Assembly (NCBI GenBank): GCA_025963775.1
Contig: JAOQAD010000015.1
Location: 62,001 to 126,000, forward strand
Source of the DNA: Bacteroidota bacterium
Lineage (GTDB): Bacteria; Bacteroidota; Bacteroidia; 2-12-FULL-35-15
Length of the DNA: 64,000 nt
Direction: 5' to 3'
A program made the position numbers and the translations under genes. The notes beneath the pieces were generated by a model that had not been told where the DNA came from, searched no databases, and saw only the letters and a list, made by a program, of their open reading frames with translations. Each line of letters begins with the position of its first letter. Position 1 is the first letter of the stretch. This document shows positions 43,416 to 51,617 of the stretch, piece by piece.

Positions 43416-43520
43416 GTCCGGAGATTTAATTCAGGCTTGTAAATTATAGCCCGTACCAATAACAAATTAAGTGAAAAAAAGAGTCAAATCCAAATTCCGG
43501 CTCAGATTATTAAAATCAGC

Positions 43521-43856
43521 TTAATTTCCCTGCTTTTCGATCAGGTTCAGCTTCTCTGCAAAATGCTGGGCGTAAGCACGCATCTCTTTTGCCGAATCGC
43601 CTTCTCCTGTTGCCCTTTCAAAGGTATCTGCCATGGAAAGAAGGCACTGGTGGTAGAATTGCTTCATTTCATCCACCATCATGTCCTTGGTCCAGAGGTC
43701 GATCCGGAGCGTATTGTTCTCGTTGGCATCCCATAAGGCGATCATCACCGCTTTGCTTGCGCTTTTTTCCATGCCGTCTTCGGCACTCCAGTCGATCTTT
43801 TCCGGTAAATTATTTTCGTCAAGCGTAACTGTAAACTTAATTTCTGATTGTTTCAT
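43521..43856 (-). CDS. gldC: Gliding motility protein GldC
   Basis: 111 residues, the normal GldC length. It starts MKQSEIKFTVTLDENNLPEKIDWSA and contains MIALWDANENNTLRIDLWTKDMMVDEMKQFYHQ, the conserved core. GldC is a small cytoplasmic protein of Bacteroidota gliding/T9SS genomes that enhances but is not essential for gliding in Flavobacterium johnsoniae. It lies 147 bp after gldB on the same strand, with an R3 half repeat in the gap. Confidence 0.9.
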   Translation of the reverse strand: MKQSEIKFTVTLDENNLPEKIDWSAEDGMEKSASKAVMIALWDANENNTLRIDLWTKDMMVDEMKQFYHQCLLSMADTFERATGEGDSAKEMRAYAQHFAEKLNLIEKQGN

Positions 43857-43929
43857 GATTATAGATTGATAATTTTTAAATAGATACTATTTGGTATACT
43901 TAATGTCAGTTCGGGTTTTCGCCTTTTTC

Positions 43930-43985
43930 CGGCGAAAGTATCAAGAACAGCTACTTCCGATACTTCTGCCTTCGGTCGAACCCGA
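43930..43985. repeat. R3-family half repeat between gldB and gldC
   Basis: Contains CTTCCGATACTTCTGCCTTC and GGTCGAACCCGA, matching the right arm of the R3 elements at 1149 and 48600; the left arm is not clearly present. Confidence 0.55.
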
Positions 43986-44003
43986 TTGAATTGCCATTAG
44001 GAA

Positions 44004-45023
44004 TTATTTCGAAGGCTTATACTTCGCTTTCGTAAGGATCTTCTGCGCATCGGTTTCCGCCATCAGCTCCGGGATGGTAACCTTTGGATTTGCCTTCATG
44101 TACTGGCGTACGATCTGCCAGCCGATCCAGTATCCGATCCGCGGCGCCGATTCCTTGCTGAGCGCACTTGTAAACGGCCCTTCGGCAGTGAACTTCATGA
44201 TCTCCGCCTGGTCGGTGGTGTATAATAATTTCTGTGCTGCGAAATAGCTCCATACATTGAACTCATTCTGCTTGCAGTATTCCATCTGCTCTTTCGAATA
44301 GCGGATCTTGATCGTGTCATTTACATCCGGCAGCATCGCATCGGTCAGGTACATGATCTTTCCCATGTAGGTAATCTCGCTCAGGAGATCGCTTTTGTCC
44401 ATGTTGTACGGAAATGCGGAAACCAGCAGTTCCCGGGTCGCATCCGGCACAATGTTCTCTTTGTTCATGAACATTGTTTTGTAGCGCGGCAGTGCCAGCA
44501 TCTGGTAGAATTTAGTGTCGCTCCCGAGGTACATCTCCAGTCCGATCCCCAGTGTGCTGTCTACCGGGATGATCCATTGGTTATAACCGGAGATCATTGT
44601 AACAATGGCCGGGATCTTTTTGCCGGGAAAATAATAAAGGAGGTGTTTGAATACACCGGTCAGTTCTTCCTTCAGTCCATCTGTGGTAGGATATACTTTT
44701 TTAACCGTTTCATAGGTTTCGCGCATGTCCCTGTCGTAAATGAACTGCTTTAGCCGGAATGCATACGCCGAATCGCGCACATCGCCATTGTTGATGATCC
44801 TGCTGAAAAAAACAGGATAAAAACTTCCGTATTTCGACTGGAGCTTCTCCGTGTTAGCTTTAATATTGGAAGTATCCATCGTGAAGAGGTCCTGGTCGAG
44901 GCGCTTGATGCTGAAACCGGGGATGCTCACATCACTTACATCCACATGAAGCGCATCGCTGCCGCATGAGCTTAGAAATGCAAGCAGGCTGAGCAGCAGG
45001 GCGCAGAAATTAAAATTTTTCAT
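44004..45023 (-). CDS. gldB: Gliding motility lipoprotein GldB
   Basis: 339 residues with a lipoprotein signal (lipobox LLAFLSSCGS, Cys20). The conserved beginning of the mature protein (IKRLDQDLFTMDTSNI ... LQSKYGSFYPVFFSRIINN) and ISGYNQWIIPVDSTLGIGLEMYLGSD ... CKQNEFNVWSYFAAQKLLY are GldB-like. GldB is an essential gliding lipoprotein in F. johnsoniae, anchored on the periplasmic side. It is transcribed toward gldC and is divergent from the PorT-family gene. Confidence 0.92.
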   Translation of the reverse strand: MKNFNFCALLLSLLAFLSSCGSDALHVDVSDVSIPGFSIKRLDQDLFTMDTSNIKANTEKLQSKYGSFYPVFFSRIINNGDVRDSAYAFRLKQFIYDRDMRETYETVKKVYPTTDGLKEELTGVFKHLLYYFPGKKIPAIVTMISGYNQWIIPVDSTLGIGLEMYLGSDTKFYQMLALPRYKTMFMNKENIVPDATRELLVSAFPYNMDKSDLLSEITYMGKIMYLTDAMLPDVNDTIKIRYSKEQMEYCKQNEFNVWSYFAAQKLLYTTDQAEIMKFTAEGPFTSALSKESAPRIGYWIGWQIVRQYMKANPKVTIPELMAETDAQKILTKAKYKPSK

Positions 45024-45097
45024 ATAAAAAAATTATACTTATTATTGTGGAACTAAATATGGATGGCTTACCACATTAAAATTTAAAACCCAAAAAT

Positions 45098-45964
45098 ATG
45101 AAAAATATGAAGAAGATACTTACATTATCAGCATTAGTGCTTGCCACTTCCTTTGCTTTCGGGCAGGATGACGCAGCATCGAAACACGTGCGTTTTGGCT
45201 TAATGGTATCACCCTCAGTGAACTGGCTGAAATCGGGAGAGAAGATCATTGAGAAAAACGGTTCTGCAATGAGATTCGGCGGCGGGCTCGGCCTGGAGTT
45301 CAGGCTGACCAATGTAGCGGTATTTGCAACCGGGCTTATGATCAATACAAGCGGCGGAAAAGTGAAATACAGGAACGACCTTTCGGGAAACCCTTCTTCC
45401 AGCTATATTGCTTTCTTTTATGACAAGGAAAATGACGAGATCGCGGAATTCCAGCCTGCATACGATGCATACACCGGGACAAGCACAGGCTCTACCCGTT
45501 ACGATGCCTGCCTGATCAACGAGCGTAAATACAGCATCACGTATGTTACACTGCCTTTGACGCTTAAATTAAGGACCAAGGAAATAGGTGCACTTACGTA
45601 TTTCGGAATGTTCGGGATCAATTCCTCGTTCAGGGTGGCTGCAAAAGCAACAGATGAAGTACAACGTCTTTCCACATCAACAGGAACCTGGCAGGCTCCT
45701 GAAACGATCTCAAAATCGGATGTTAAAAAAGATGTAGCCCTGTTCAATGAAGCGCTCAATATGGGATTAGGAGTGGAATGGAACCTGTCGGGCTCAACTT
45801 CCCTTGTGATCGGTGCAAACTACCTGCTGGGCTTTACAAATGTTGTAAAGAACAATTCCGATTACCTGCAGAAATTCACAGAAGGCGGCCCGGGATACGG
45901 TGCTCCTTTGAAGCAAAGCCTGAAATCGAACAGCATCGGCTTAACGATCGGTGTTTTGTTCTAA
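45098..45964 (+). CDS. PorT-family outer membrane beta-barrel protein
   Basis: 288 residues with a signal peptide (MKKILTLSALVLATSFAFGQ after a short MKN start; an ATG at 45107 is an alternative). The body is a beta-barrel of the outer membrane PorT type: HVRFGLMVSPSVNWLKSGEK, RFGGGLGLEFRLTNVAVFATG, SITYVTLPLTLKLRTKEIG, ending NSIGLTIGVLF. PorT in Porphyromonas is needed for T9SS, but the family is broad, so a T9SS role is suggested by the adjacent gldB rather than by the sequence alone. Confidence 0.75.
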   Translation: MKNMKKILTLSALVLATSFAFGQDDAASKHVRFGLMVSPSVNWLKSGEKIIEKNGSAMRFGGGLGLEFRLTNVAVFATGLMINTSGGKVKYRNDLSGNPSSSYIAFFYDKENDEIAEFQPAYDAYTGTSTGSTRYDACLINERKYSITYVTLPLTLKLRTKEIGALTYFGMFGINSSFRVAAKATDEVQRLSTSTGTWQAPETISKSDVKKDVALFNEALNMGLGVEWNLSGSTSLVIGANYLLGFTNVVKNNSDYLQKFTEGGPGYGAPLKQSLKSNSIGLTIGVLF

Positions 45965-45985
45965 CAGTGAATAGTTAGTAAATTT

Positions 45986-46026
45986 AATCCCGGCTTCACG
46001 ATGGTGAGGCCGGGATTTTTATTTTT
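45986..46026 (+). terminator. Terminator between the PorT-family gene and nadE
   Basis: AATCCCGGCTTCAC pairs with GTGAGGCCGGGATT around GATG, followed by a T-rich tract. Its end lies only a few bases before nadE. Confidence 0.85.
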
Positions 46027-46031
46027 GAGTA

Positions 46032-46811
46032 ATGAAAAAGAAAGAAGTGATTGATCACATTGTAGCCTGGCTGAAAGACTACAGTGATCGGAGCAATACA
46101 AACGGGTTTGTGATCGGCATCTCCGGCGGCATCGATTCTGCGCTTACTTCCACGCTTTGCGCGAAAACAGGCAAGCAGGTGATCTGCCTCAACATGCCGA
46201 TCCACCAGCAGAAAGCCGAGTACGACAGGGGGCATGAGCACATCGACTGGCTGAAGAAGCAATTTAAGAATGTGAGCTCGCATGAAGTGGAGCTTACAAA
46301 AACCTTCCAGGCGATGGAGCAAACATTGCCCACGGAGATCCAGGACTGGCTCACGATGGCGAATACGCGCTCGCGTTTGCGGATGACAACACTGTATGCA
46401 TTTGCCTGTCACCACAAAATGCTGGTGGCCGGAACAGGAAATAAAGTGGAGGATTTTGGCATCGGCTTTTTTACAAAGTATGGCGATGGCGGGGTTGACC
46501 TCAGCCCGATCGCAGGTTTAATGAAATCGGAAGTGTTCATGCTTGCGCAGGAACTGGGAGTGGTGGATTCGATCCGCGCTGCAAAGCCTACGGATGGCCT
46601 GTTCTCGGATGGCAGAAGCGATGAGGACCAGATCGGTGCAACGTACGATGAGCTGGAGTGGGCGATGAAGTTCCTCGACAACCCGCATGATTTCAGCCTG
46701 TTGAATGACCGCCAGAAAATCGTACTCGATATTTACACACGCATGAACAAGGCAAACCAGCACAAGATGAACCCCATCCCGGTTTGCGTGATCCCACAAG
46801 AATTAAAATAA
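46032..46811 (+). CDS. nadE: NAD+ synthase, ammonia-dependent type
   Basis: 259 residues, matching the short single-domain form. The PP-loop SGGIDSALTS (31-40) binds ATP, and GTGNKVEDFGIGFFTKYGDGGVDLSPI contains the deamido-NAD site. There is no glutaminase domain, so it should use ammonia. It makes NAD from nicotinic acid adenine dinucleotide. murF follows after only 2 bases, so the two are probably one operon. Confidence 0.92.
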   Translation: MKKKEVIDHIVAWLKDYSDRSNTNGFVIGISGGIDSALTSTLCAKTGKQVICLNMPIHQQKAEYDRGHEHIDWLKKQFKNVSSHEVELTKTFQAMEQTLPTEIQDWLTMANTRSRLRMTTLYAFACHHKMLVAGTGNKVEDFGIGFFTKYGDGGVDLSPIAGLMKSEVFMLAQELGVVDSIRAAKPTDGLFSDGRSDEDQIGATYDELEWAMKFLDNPHDFSLLNDRQKIVLDIYTRMNKANQHKMNPIPVCVIPQELK

Positions 46812-46813
46812 TC

Positions 46814-48124
46814 ATGATCGAACAGCTCTACTCGCATTTCAAAGATCATCCTCTTGTTTGCACCGATACGCGCGGGATCATCCCGGGCTCCATATTTTTC
46901 GCATTGAAGGGCGGCAATTTCAACGGCAACATGTTTGCTGAACAGGCGCTGGAAAGCGGATGCTCTTTGGCGGTGATCGATGAGGCTGCGTATAAAAAAG
47001 ATGAACGTTATTTTCTCGTGGAAGATGTGCTGACTGCATTGCAGCAACTGGCAAATTATCACCGCAGGCAATTAAATATTCCCGTGATTGGCATTACAGG
47101 CTCCAACGGGAAGACCACTTCGAAAGAGCTGGTGAATGCTGTGCTCAGCCGGAAATATAAGGTGCTGGCGACGAAGGGGAATCTCAACAACCACATTGGA
47201 GTTCCCTTAACGTTGCTTTCGATCGATACCAGCCACGAGATGGCCATCGTTGAAATGGGTGCCAATCACCAGGGAGAGATCGAGCTGTTAAGTACCATCG
47301 CAGAGCCTGGTTTCGGGATCATCACCAACATCGGCAAAGCGCATCTTGAAGGTTTCGGCGGAATAGAAGGTGTGAAAAAAGGAAAGAGCGAGCTGTATAA
47401 ATTCATCCGGCAGAAAAAAGGAAAAGTGTTTGTGCATGGAGACGATGAGGTGCTGGTCGAATTGTCGGCAGCGAATGATAAGGTTACTTACGGTACAAAA
47501 AAATTATACGATATTGTCGGCAGCATGGCACCGCCCGCTAACAGCGAGTTCATCTCTTTCCAGTGGGCAACGCGCTACAATGCGGCAAACCTGGAGAACA
47601 GCGAAATGGTGAACACGCAATTGGTTGGTGTGTACAATTATTACAACCTGCTCTGTGCTGCCTGCGTTGGAAATTATTTTAAGGTGGAAGATGCGGAGAT
47701 CAATAAGGCACTGAGCGAATACACTCCTTCCAACAACCGTTCACAGCTGCACAAAACAAACCACAACACGCTTATTCTCGATTACTACAATGCTAATCCT
47801 TCCAGCATGAGCCTTGCGCTGGAAAATTTTGCAGGCCTCGGGCATTCCAATAAAATGGTGATCCTTGGCGATATGCTGGAGCTCGGCGAAGAAAGCGCAA
47901 AGGAGCATGATGCGATCGTTGAATTACTGCAGCAGAAAAATCTCAGCAATACATTGCTCGTAGGGCCTCTCTTCATGCAGGCCGGTAAAAAAAGCAATGC
48001 AAAAACATTCGCGACAAGCGAGGAAGCCCTGGATTATCTGAAGGCGCATCCGGTGAAGGACACAGCCATCCTCATCAAGGGCTCAAGAGGCATTAAGCTC
48101 GAAAAGGTTGTTGAGGTGCTGTAA
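46814..48124 (+). CDS. murF: UDP-N-acetylmuramoyl-tripeptide--D-alanyl-D-alanine ligase
   Basis: 436 residues from the ATG at 46814, 2 bases after the nadE stop; the frame is open upstream inside nadE but that part is not conserved. The ATP loop is GITGSNGKTTSKEL (GSNGKTT 96-102), with IVEMGANHQGEIELL and FNNRSQ-like YTPSNNRSQLHKTNHNTLILDYYNANP. It adds D-Ala-D-Ala to the UDP-MurNAc tripeptide in peptidoglycan synthesis. It is typical in length. Confidence 0.95.
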   Translation: MIEQLYSHFKDHPLVCTDTRGIIPGSIFFALKGGNFNGNMFAEQALESGCSLAVIDEAAYKKDERYFLVEDVLTALQQLANYHRRQLNIPVIGITGSNGKTTSKELVNAVLSRKYKVLATKGNLNNHIGVPLTLLSIDTSHEMAIVEMGANHQGEIELLSTIAEPGFGIITNIGKAHLEGFGGIEGVKKGKSELYKFIRQKKGKVFVHGDDEVLVELSAANDKVTYGTKKLYDIVGSMAPPANSEFISFQWATRYNAANLENSEMVNTQLVGVYNYYNLLCAACVGNYFKVEDAEINKALSEYTPSNNRSQLHKTNHNTLILDYYNANPSSMSLALENFAGLGHSNKMVILGDMLELGEESAKEHDAIVELLQQKNLSNTLLVGPLFMQAGKKSNAKTFATSEEALDYLKAHPVKDTAILIKGSRGIKLEKVVEVL

Positions 48125-48145
48125 CCAATTTTTAAAACTCTTCTA

Positions 48146-48616
48146 TTGATAAAGCTCAACAGGATTCAATGTTTTCTTTTCGGATTGGGAATTATCTGCC
48201 TGTTCTATGTATTGAACAGAAGCAGGTACATTGTCAATGCCGACAGGGTGGAAGGAAAATTTGTATTTTATGTTTCGGAGAATGATACCACCGATGGCGC
48301 GCTGGTATATCCCGTGATCGAGTATGAAGTAAAGGATAGCGCTTACCGTTTCAAGGGGCGCGAAGGTTCTGCTTTTGAATTGAATGAGCATGTGCCTGTA
48401 TTACTGGAGGATCATGATCCCAACCGGCCGATGTTGTTCACAACGGGCTCCTTCTGGCTGTATCCCTTGTTCTATATCATCCTCCCGGTACTGATCTGGG
48501 CGGCATTTTCCCTTAGCTACATACAGAAGAATGAAAAGGTGCTGATCAATATGAAGTATCCTTTCTTCAGGAAGGAAAAGGGAAGTATTGAGTTAAGGAA
48601 GCGTCAGTTCGAGTAG
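48146..48616 (+). CDS. DUF3592-like membrane protein
   Basis: 156 residues if started at TTG 48146; no ATG is available before the first membrane segment. One helix near the N-terminus (IQCFLFGLGIICLFYVLN), a beta-rich middle (VEGKFVFYVSENDTTDGALVYPVIEYEV, then KGREGSAFELNEHVPVLLEDHDP) and a second helix (FWLYPLFYIILPVLIWAAFSL) match the DUF3592 layout. Function is unknown. It follows murF by 21 bases and may be co-transcribed. Confidence 0.65.
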   Translation: MIKLNRIQCFLFGLGIICLFYVLNRSRYIVNADRVEGKFVFYVSENDTTDGALVYPVIEYEVKDSAYRFKGREGSAFELNEHVPVLLEDHDPNRPMLFTTGSFWLYPLFYIILPVLIWAAFSLSYIQKNEKVLINMKYPFFRKEKGSIELRKRQFE

Positions 48617-48705
48617 CGAGGTACGAGCGTATCGGGAACAAAGCTTCTGATAGTTCAGGTTCAACACTTCCCGATACTCTCCCTTCGGTCGAACTCGAAG
48701 TGACT
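48600..48705. repeat. Imperfect inverted repeat, family R3
   Basis: The left arm begins with GCGTCAGTTCGAGTAGCGAG (48601) and ends with GTATCGGGAA; the right arm 48667-48704 begins TTCCCGATACTC and ends CTCGAAGTGAC. It shares most bases with the element at 1149-1247. The left arm overlaps the last codons of the DUF3592-like gene. Confidence 0.75.
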
Positions 48706-48707
48706 AC

Positions 48708-48748
48708 ACAAAAAAGCCTCCGCATTTGCGAAGGCTTTCCTTTTTTCA
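48708..48748. terminator. Terminator before the acyl-CoA dehydrogenase gene
   Basis: AAGCCTCCGCA pairs with TGCGAAGGCTT (one mismatch), with an A run before and a T run after. It lies between convergent genes. Confidence 0.8.
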
Positions 48749-48759
48749 TTCGAATTTAT

Positions 48760-49899
48760 TTAAGCTAACAGCGCCCTTGAAATAACGATCTTCTGAACTT
48801 CAGTAGTTCCTTCATAGATCTGCGTGATCTTCGCATCGCGCATCAAACGCTCCACGTGGTATTCTTTTACAAAGCCGTATCCGCCATGCACCTGCACTGC
48901 TTCAATGGTTGTATCCATCGCAACTTTGGAAGCGAATACTTTCGCCATAGCGCTTTCCTTGTCGAAATTCATATGCTGGTCTTTCATCCATGCCGCTTTC
49001 ATGCACAGTAAACGTGCTGCTTCGATCTGCGTTGCCATATCTGCCAGCTTGAACTGGATGGCCTGGTGCTGGTTGATCGGCTTGCCGAATGCCTTGCGTT
49101 CTTTTGAATACGCGAGTGCCAGCTCGTATGCGCCGGATGCAATTCCCAATGCCTGGGAAGCGATCCCGATGCGCCCGCCGGACAATACCTGCATCGCAAA
49201 TTTAAATCCGAAGCCGTCTTCGCCGATGCGGTTCTCTTTCGGGACTTTTACATCGGTAAACATCAGTGAATGGGTATCCGATCCGCGGATGCCTAATTTA
49301 TTTTCTTTTGGCCCGACAACAAACCCGGGCAATCCCTTTTCCACGATCACTGCGTTGATCCCTTTGTGCCCTTTGGCAACATCGGTTTGTGCGATCACCA
49401 GGTAAACTGAAGCAGTGCTTCCGTTCGTGATCCAGTTTTTGGTGCCGTTCAGCAAATAGTGGTCGCCTTTGTCAATTGCAGTGGTCCGCTGCGATGTTGC
49501 ATCGGAGCCAGCTTCCGGTTCCGATAAACAGAATGCGCCGATGATCTCGCCTTTTGCAAGAGGCACTAAATATTTTTGCTTTTGCTCTTCTGTTCCGAAT
49601 TTTTCAAGTCCCCAGCATACAAGCGAGTTGTTCACGCTCATCACCACAGAGCAGGATGCATCCACCTTCGAGATCTCTTCCATTGCCAGCACGTAGGAAA
49701 CACAATCCATTCCGCCTCCGCCGTATTTAGGGTCCACCATCATTCCCATGAATCCAAGCTCGCCCAGCTGTTTGATCTCCTCTGTCGGAAATTTCTGGTG
49801 CTCATCACGCTCGATCACTCCCGGCTTTAAAACATCATTTGCGAAATCGCGTGCCGCCTTCCTGATCATTAAGTGCTCTTCAGTTAAATCAAAAAACAT
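48760..49899 (-). CDS. Acyl-CoA dehydrogenase, short-chain/butyryl type
   Basis: 379 residues, normal length. FAD and substrate motifs are present: GAFCLSEPEAGSDATSQ, NGTKNWITNGSTAS, LGIRGSDTHSLMFTDVKVP, GGRIGIASQALGIASGAYEL, and the ending QIYEGTTEVQKIVISRALLA with the likely catalytic base E363. It oxidises short acyl-CoA to the enoyl form with electron-transferring flavoprotein as acceptor. It is monocistronic here; no other fatty-acid oxidation gene is nearby. Confidence 0.92.
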   Translation of the reverse strand: MFFDLTEEHLMIRKAARDFANDVLKPGVIERDEHQKFPTEEIKQLGELGFMGMMVDPKYGGGGMDCVSYVLAMEEISKVDASCSVVMSVNNSLVCWGLEKFGTEEQKQKYLVPLAKGEIIGAFCLSEPEAGSDATSQRTTAIDKGDHYLLNGTKNWITNGSTASVYLVIAQTDVAKGHKGINAVIVEKGLPGFVVGPKENKLGIRGSDTHSLMFTDVKVPKENRIGEDGFGFKFAMQVLSGGRIGIASQALGIASGAYELALAYSKERKAFGKPINQHQAIQFKLADMATQIEAARLLCMKAAWMKDQHMNFDKESAMAKVFASKVAMDTTIEAVQVHGGYGFVKEYHVERLMRDAKITQIYEGTTEVQKIVISRALLA

Positions 49900-50040
49900 G
49901 AGATATAAATTTATATTAAATAATTACTTTATTTTTGACCGGTACGCCATGCGCGAATAACCCTTTTTTGGCCTTCCTGCAAATGTAAATTTGACCGGAA
50001 GGCAAATGTAAATTTTATATTCAAATTTTACTAATTGTTT

Positions 50041-51120
50041 ATGACAAATTTAAACAGGCAGATGTATAATGTGATCGGCCTGATGTCGGGCACTTCCCTT
50101 GATGGGCTGGATATAGCGTTTTGCCGGTTTACTGCTGATAACAATGGCTGGGATTTCGGGATCGTTCACGCAGAAACAAAAGCGTACCCGGAAGAGTGGA
50201 AGCAGCGCTTATTGTCGCTTGAAACCGCCGATGCACTTGCTTTTCAGCAGGCGCATTATGATTATGGCTACTACCTCGGCCGCCTCGTTTCTGATTTTAT
50301 CGTTACCAATGGCATCAACGCCGATTTCGTTTCATCGCACGGGCATACCATTTTTCACCAGCCGGAAAACCGCTTCACTGTGCAGGTTGGGGCAGGAAGC
50401 GCCATTGCCGCAGGCTGCAAGATGCCGGTGATATGCGATTTCCGTTCGCTGGATGTGGCACTCGGCGGACAAGGAGCGCCACTCGTGCCAATCGGAGATA
50501 AATTGCTTTTTCATGAGTATGAGTACTGCCTGAACCTGGGCGGCTTTGCCAATATTTCGTATGAACATAAGGGAAAACGGATCGCGTATGATATCTGCCC
50601 TGTGAACATTGTGATGAATGCGGTTGCGGAACAGCTTGGAAAACCTTATGATGACAGGGGAGAAATGGCAAGAACAGGAATGGTGAGCAATTACCTGCTG
50701 AATGAACTGAACGGTCTGCCTTATTTCAGGCAGGCCCCGGATAGCCCGAAATCACTGGGGAAAGAATGGGTGATCAAAAATATTGATCCGCTGCTGGAAC
50801 AATACGAAGTGGACACGAACGACCTGCTTTGCACGCTTTGCGAACATGTGGCGGAGCAGGTGGCGAGGACGCTTGAGTCTAAATCCGGCGGCCGCCTGCT
50901 GATCACCGGCGGCGGAGCTTACAATGATTTCCTGGTGGAGCGCATCCGTGCGCTGGTGCCGCTGGAAATTGTGATCCCGGAAAAAAAGGTCATCGAGTTC
51001 AAGGAAGCGCTGATCTTTGCTTTCCTTGGTGTGCTCAGGATGCGGAATGAAGTGAATTGCCTGAAAAGTGTGACGGGTGCGCGGGAGGACAGTTGCGGAG
51101 GTGCAATCTATACATATTGA
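50041..51120 (+). CDS. anmK: Anhydro-N-acetylmuramic acid kinase
   Basis: 359 residues from the ATG at 50041; an ATG at 50062 gives a shorter form beginning MYNVIGLMSGTSLDG. The ATP-binding GLMSGTSLDGLD, VSSHGHTIFHQPE, VICDFRSLDVALGGQGAPLVPIGD and LLITGGGAYNDFLVERI match AnmK. It converts anhydro-MurNAc to MurNAc-6-phosphate in peptidoglycan recycling. A terminator follows. Confidence 0.94.
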   Translation: MTNLNRQMYNVIGLMSGTSLDGLDIAFCRFTADNNGWDFGIVHAETKAYPEEWKQRLLSLETADALAFQQAHYDYGYYLGRLVSDFIVTNGINADFVSSHGHTIFHQPENRFTVQVGAGSAIAAGCKMPVICDFRSLDVALGGQGAPLVPIGDKLLFHEYEYCLNLGGFANISYEHKGKRIAYDICPVNIVMNAVAEQLGKPYDDRGEMARTGMVSNYLLNELNGLPYFRQAPDSPKSLGKEWVIKNIDPLLEQYEVDTNDLLCTLCEHVAEQVARTLESKSGGRLLITGGGAYNDFLVERIRALVPLEIVIPEKKVIEFKEALIFAFLGVLRMRNEVNCLKSVTGAREDSCGGAIYTY

Positions 51121-51135
51121 TGAACCGGGTAAAAA

Positions 51136-51175
51136 CAAGGCCGCCCCTTCTTTTCAGAAAGGGCGGCTTTTTTAT
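51136..51175. terminator. Terminator after anmK
   Basis: GCCGCCCCTT pairs with AAGGGCGGC around CTTTTCAGA, followed by seven Ts; the next gene is convergent. Confidence 0.88.
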
Positions 51176-51184
51176 TAAGACCGG

Positions 51185-51427
51185 TTAGAAATTATCATCG
51201 AAAAATCCGTCATCGTCATCATCATCGTCAAAACCATCATCAAGTTTCAGGTCATCATCTTCCATGTTGAAATCGTCTTCCTCATCCTCATCCAAATTGT
51301 TTTTCCAGTTTTTCTTTTCCTTTTCCTTGAGAGGTTTGAGCTTTGCTGGCTTTCTTAACTCCCCTGAATCCTTCGATTTATCAACCTTTTTGACAGGACT
51401 CTTTTTTGGTGTGCTTGCTTTTTTCAT
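51185..51427 (-). CDS. Lys-rich/Asp-rich low-complexity small protein
   Basis: 80 residues with two halves of opposite charge: a basic first half (KKASTPKKSPVKKVDKSKDS ... KLKPLKEKEKKNWKNN) and an acidic second half (LDEDEEDDFNMEDDDL ... LDDGFDDDDDDDGFFDDNF). No fold or family is recognised, though similar proteins occur in Bacteroidota. The frame is intact and the terminator at 51136 lies just past its stop, supporting a real gene. It may bind nucleic acid or protein through charge (inference). Confidence 0.65.
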   Translation of the reverse strand: MKKASTPKKSPVKKVDKSKDSGELRKPAKLKPLKEKEKKNWKNNLDEDEEDDFNMEDDDLKLDDGFDDDDDDDGFFDDNF

Positions 51428-51566
51428 TTGTAATGAAAATTCGTTTTAAAAAAAATGGTTTTAAATTTTAGTTTTAATTTTGTTAATGGCCGTACGCTTT
51501 ATACAAATCTCGTAAAAAAATATTTTTGAAACAAAAAAATAATTCAAAAAAATCTTCCGGGTGTGT

Positions 51567-51574
51567 TACCTTTG
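51567..51574 (+). promoter_or_regulatory. Putative -7 box (TACCTTTG) for the MscS-like gene
   Basis: An exact TAnnTTTG match 43 bases before the ATG at 51618, in an A-rich gap between divergent genes. A -33 TTG at proper spacing is not clear. Confidence 0.4.
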
Positions 51575-51617
51575 TTCCTGAATATTTATCGAATAGTAAA
51601 CAGCCTGTCATTAAAAA

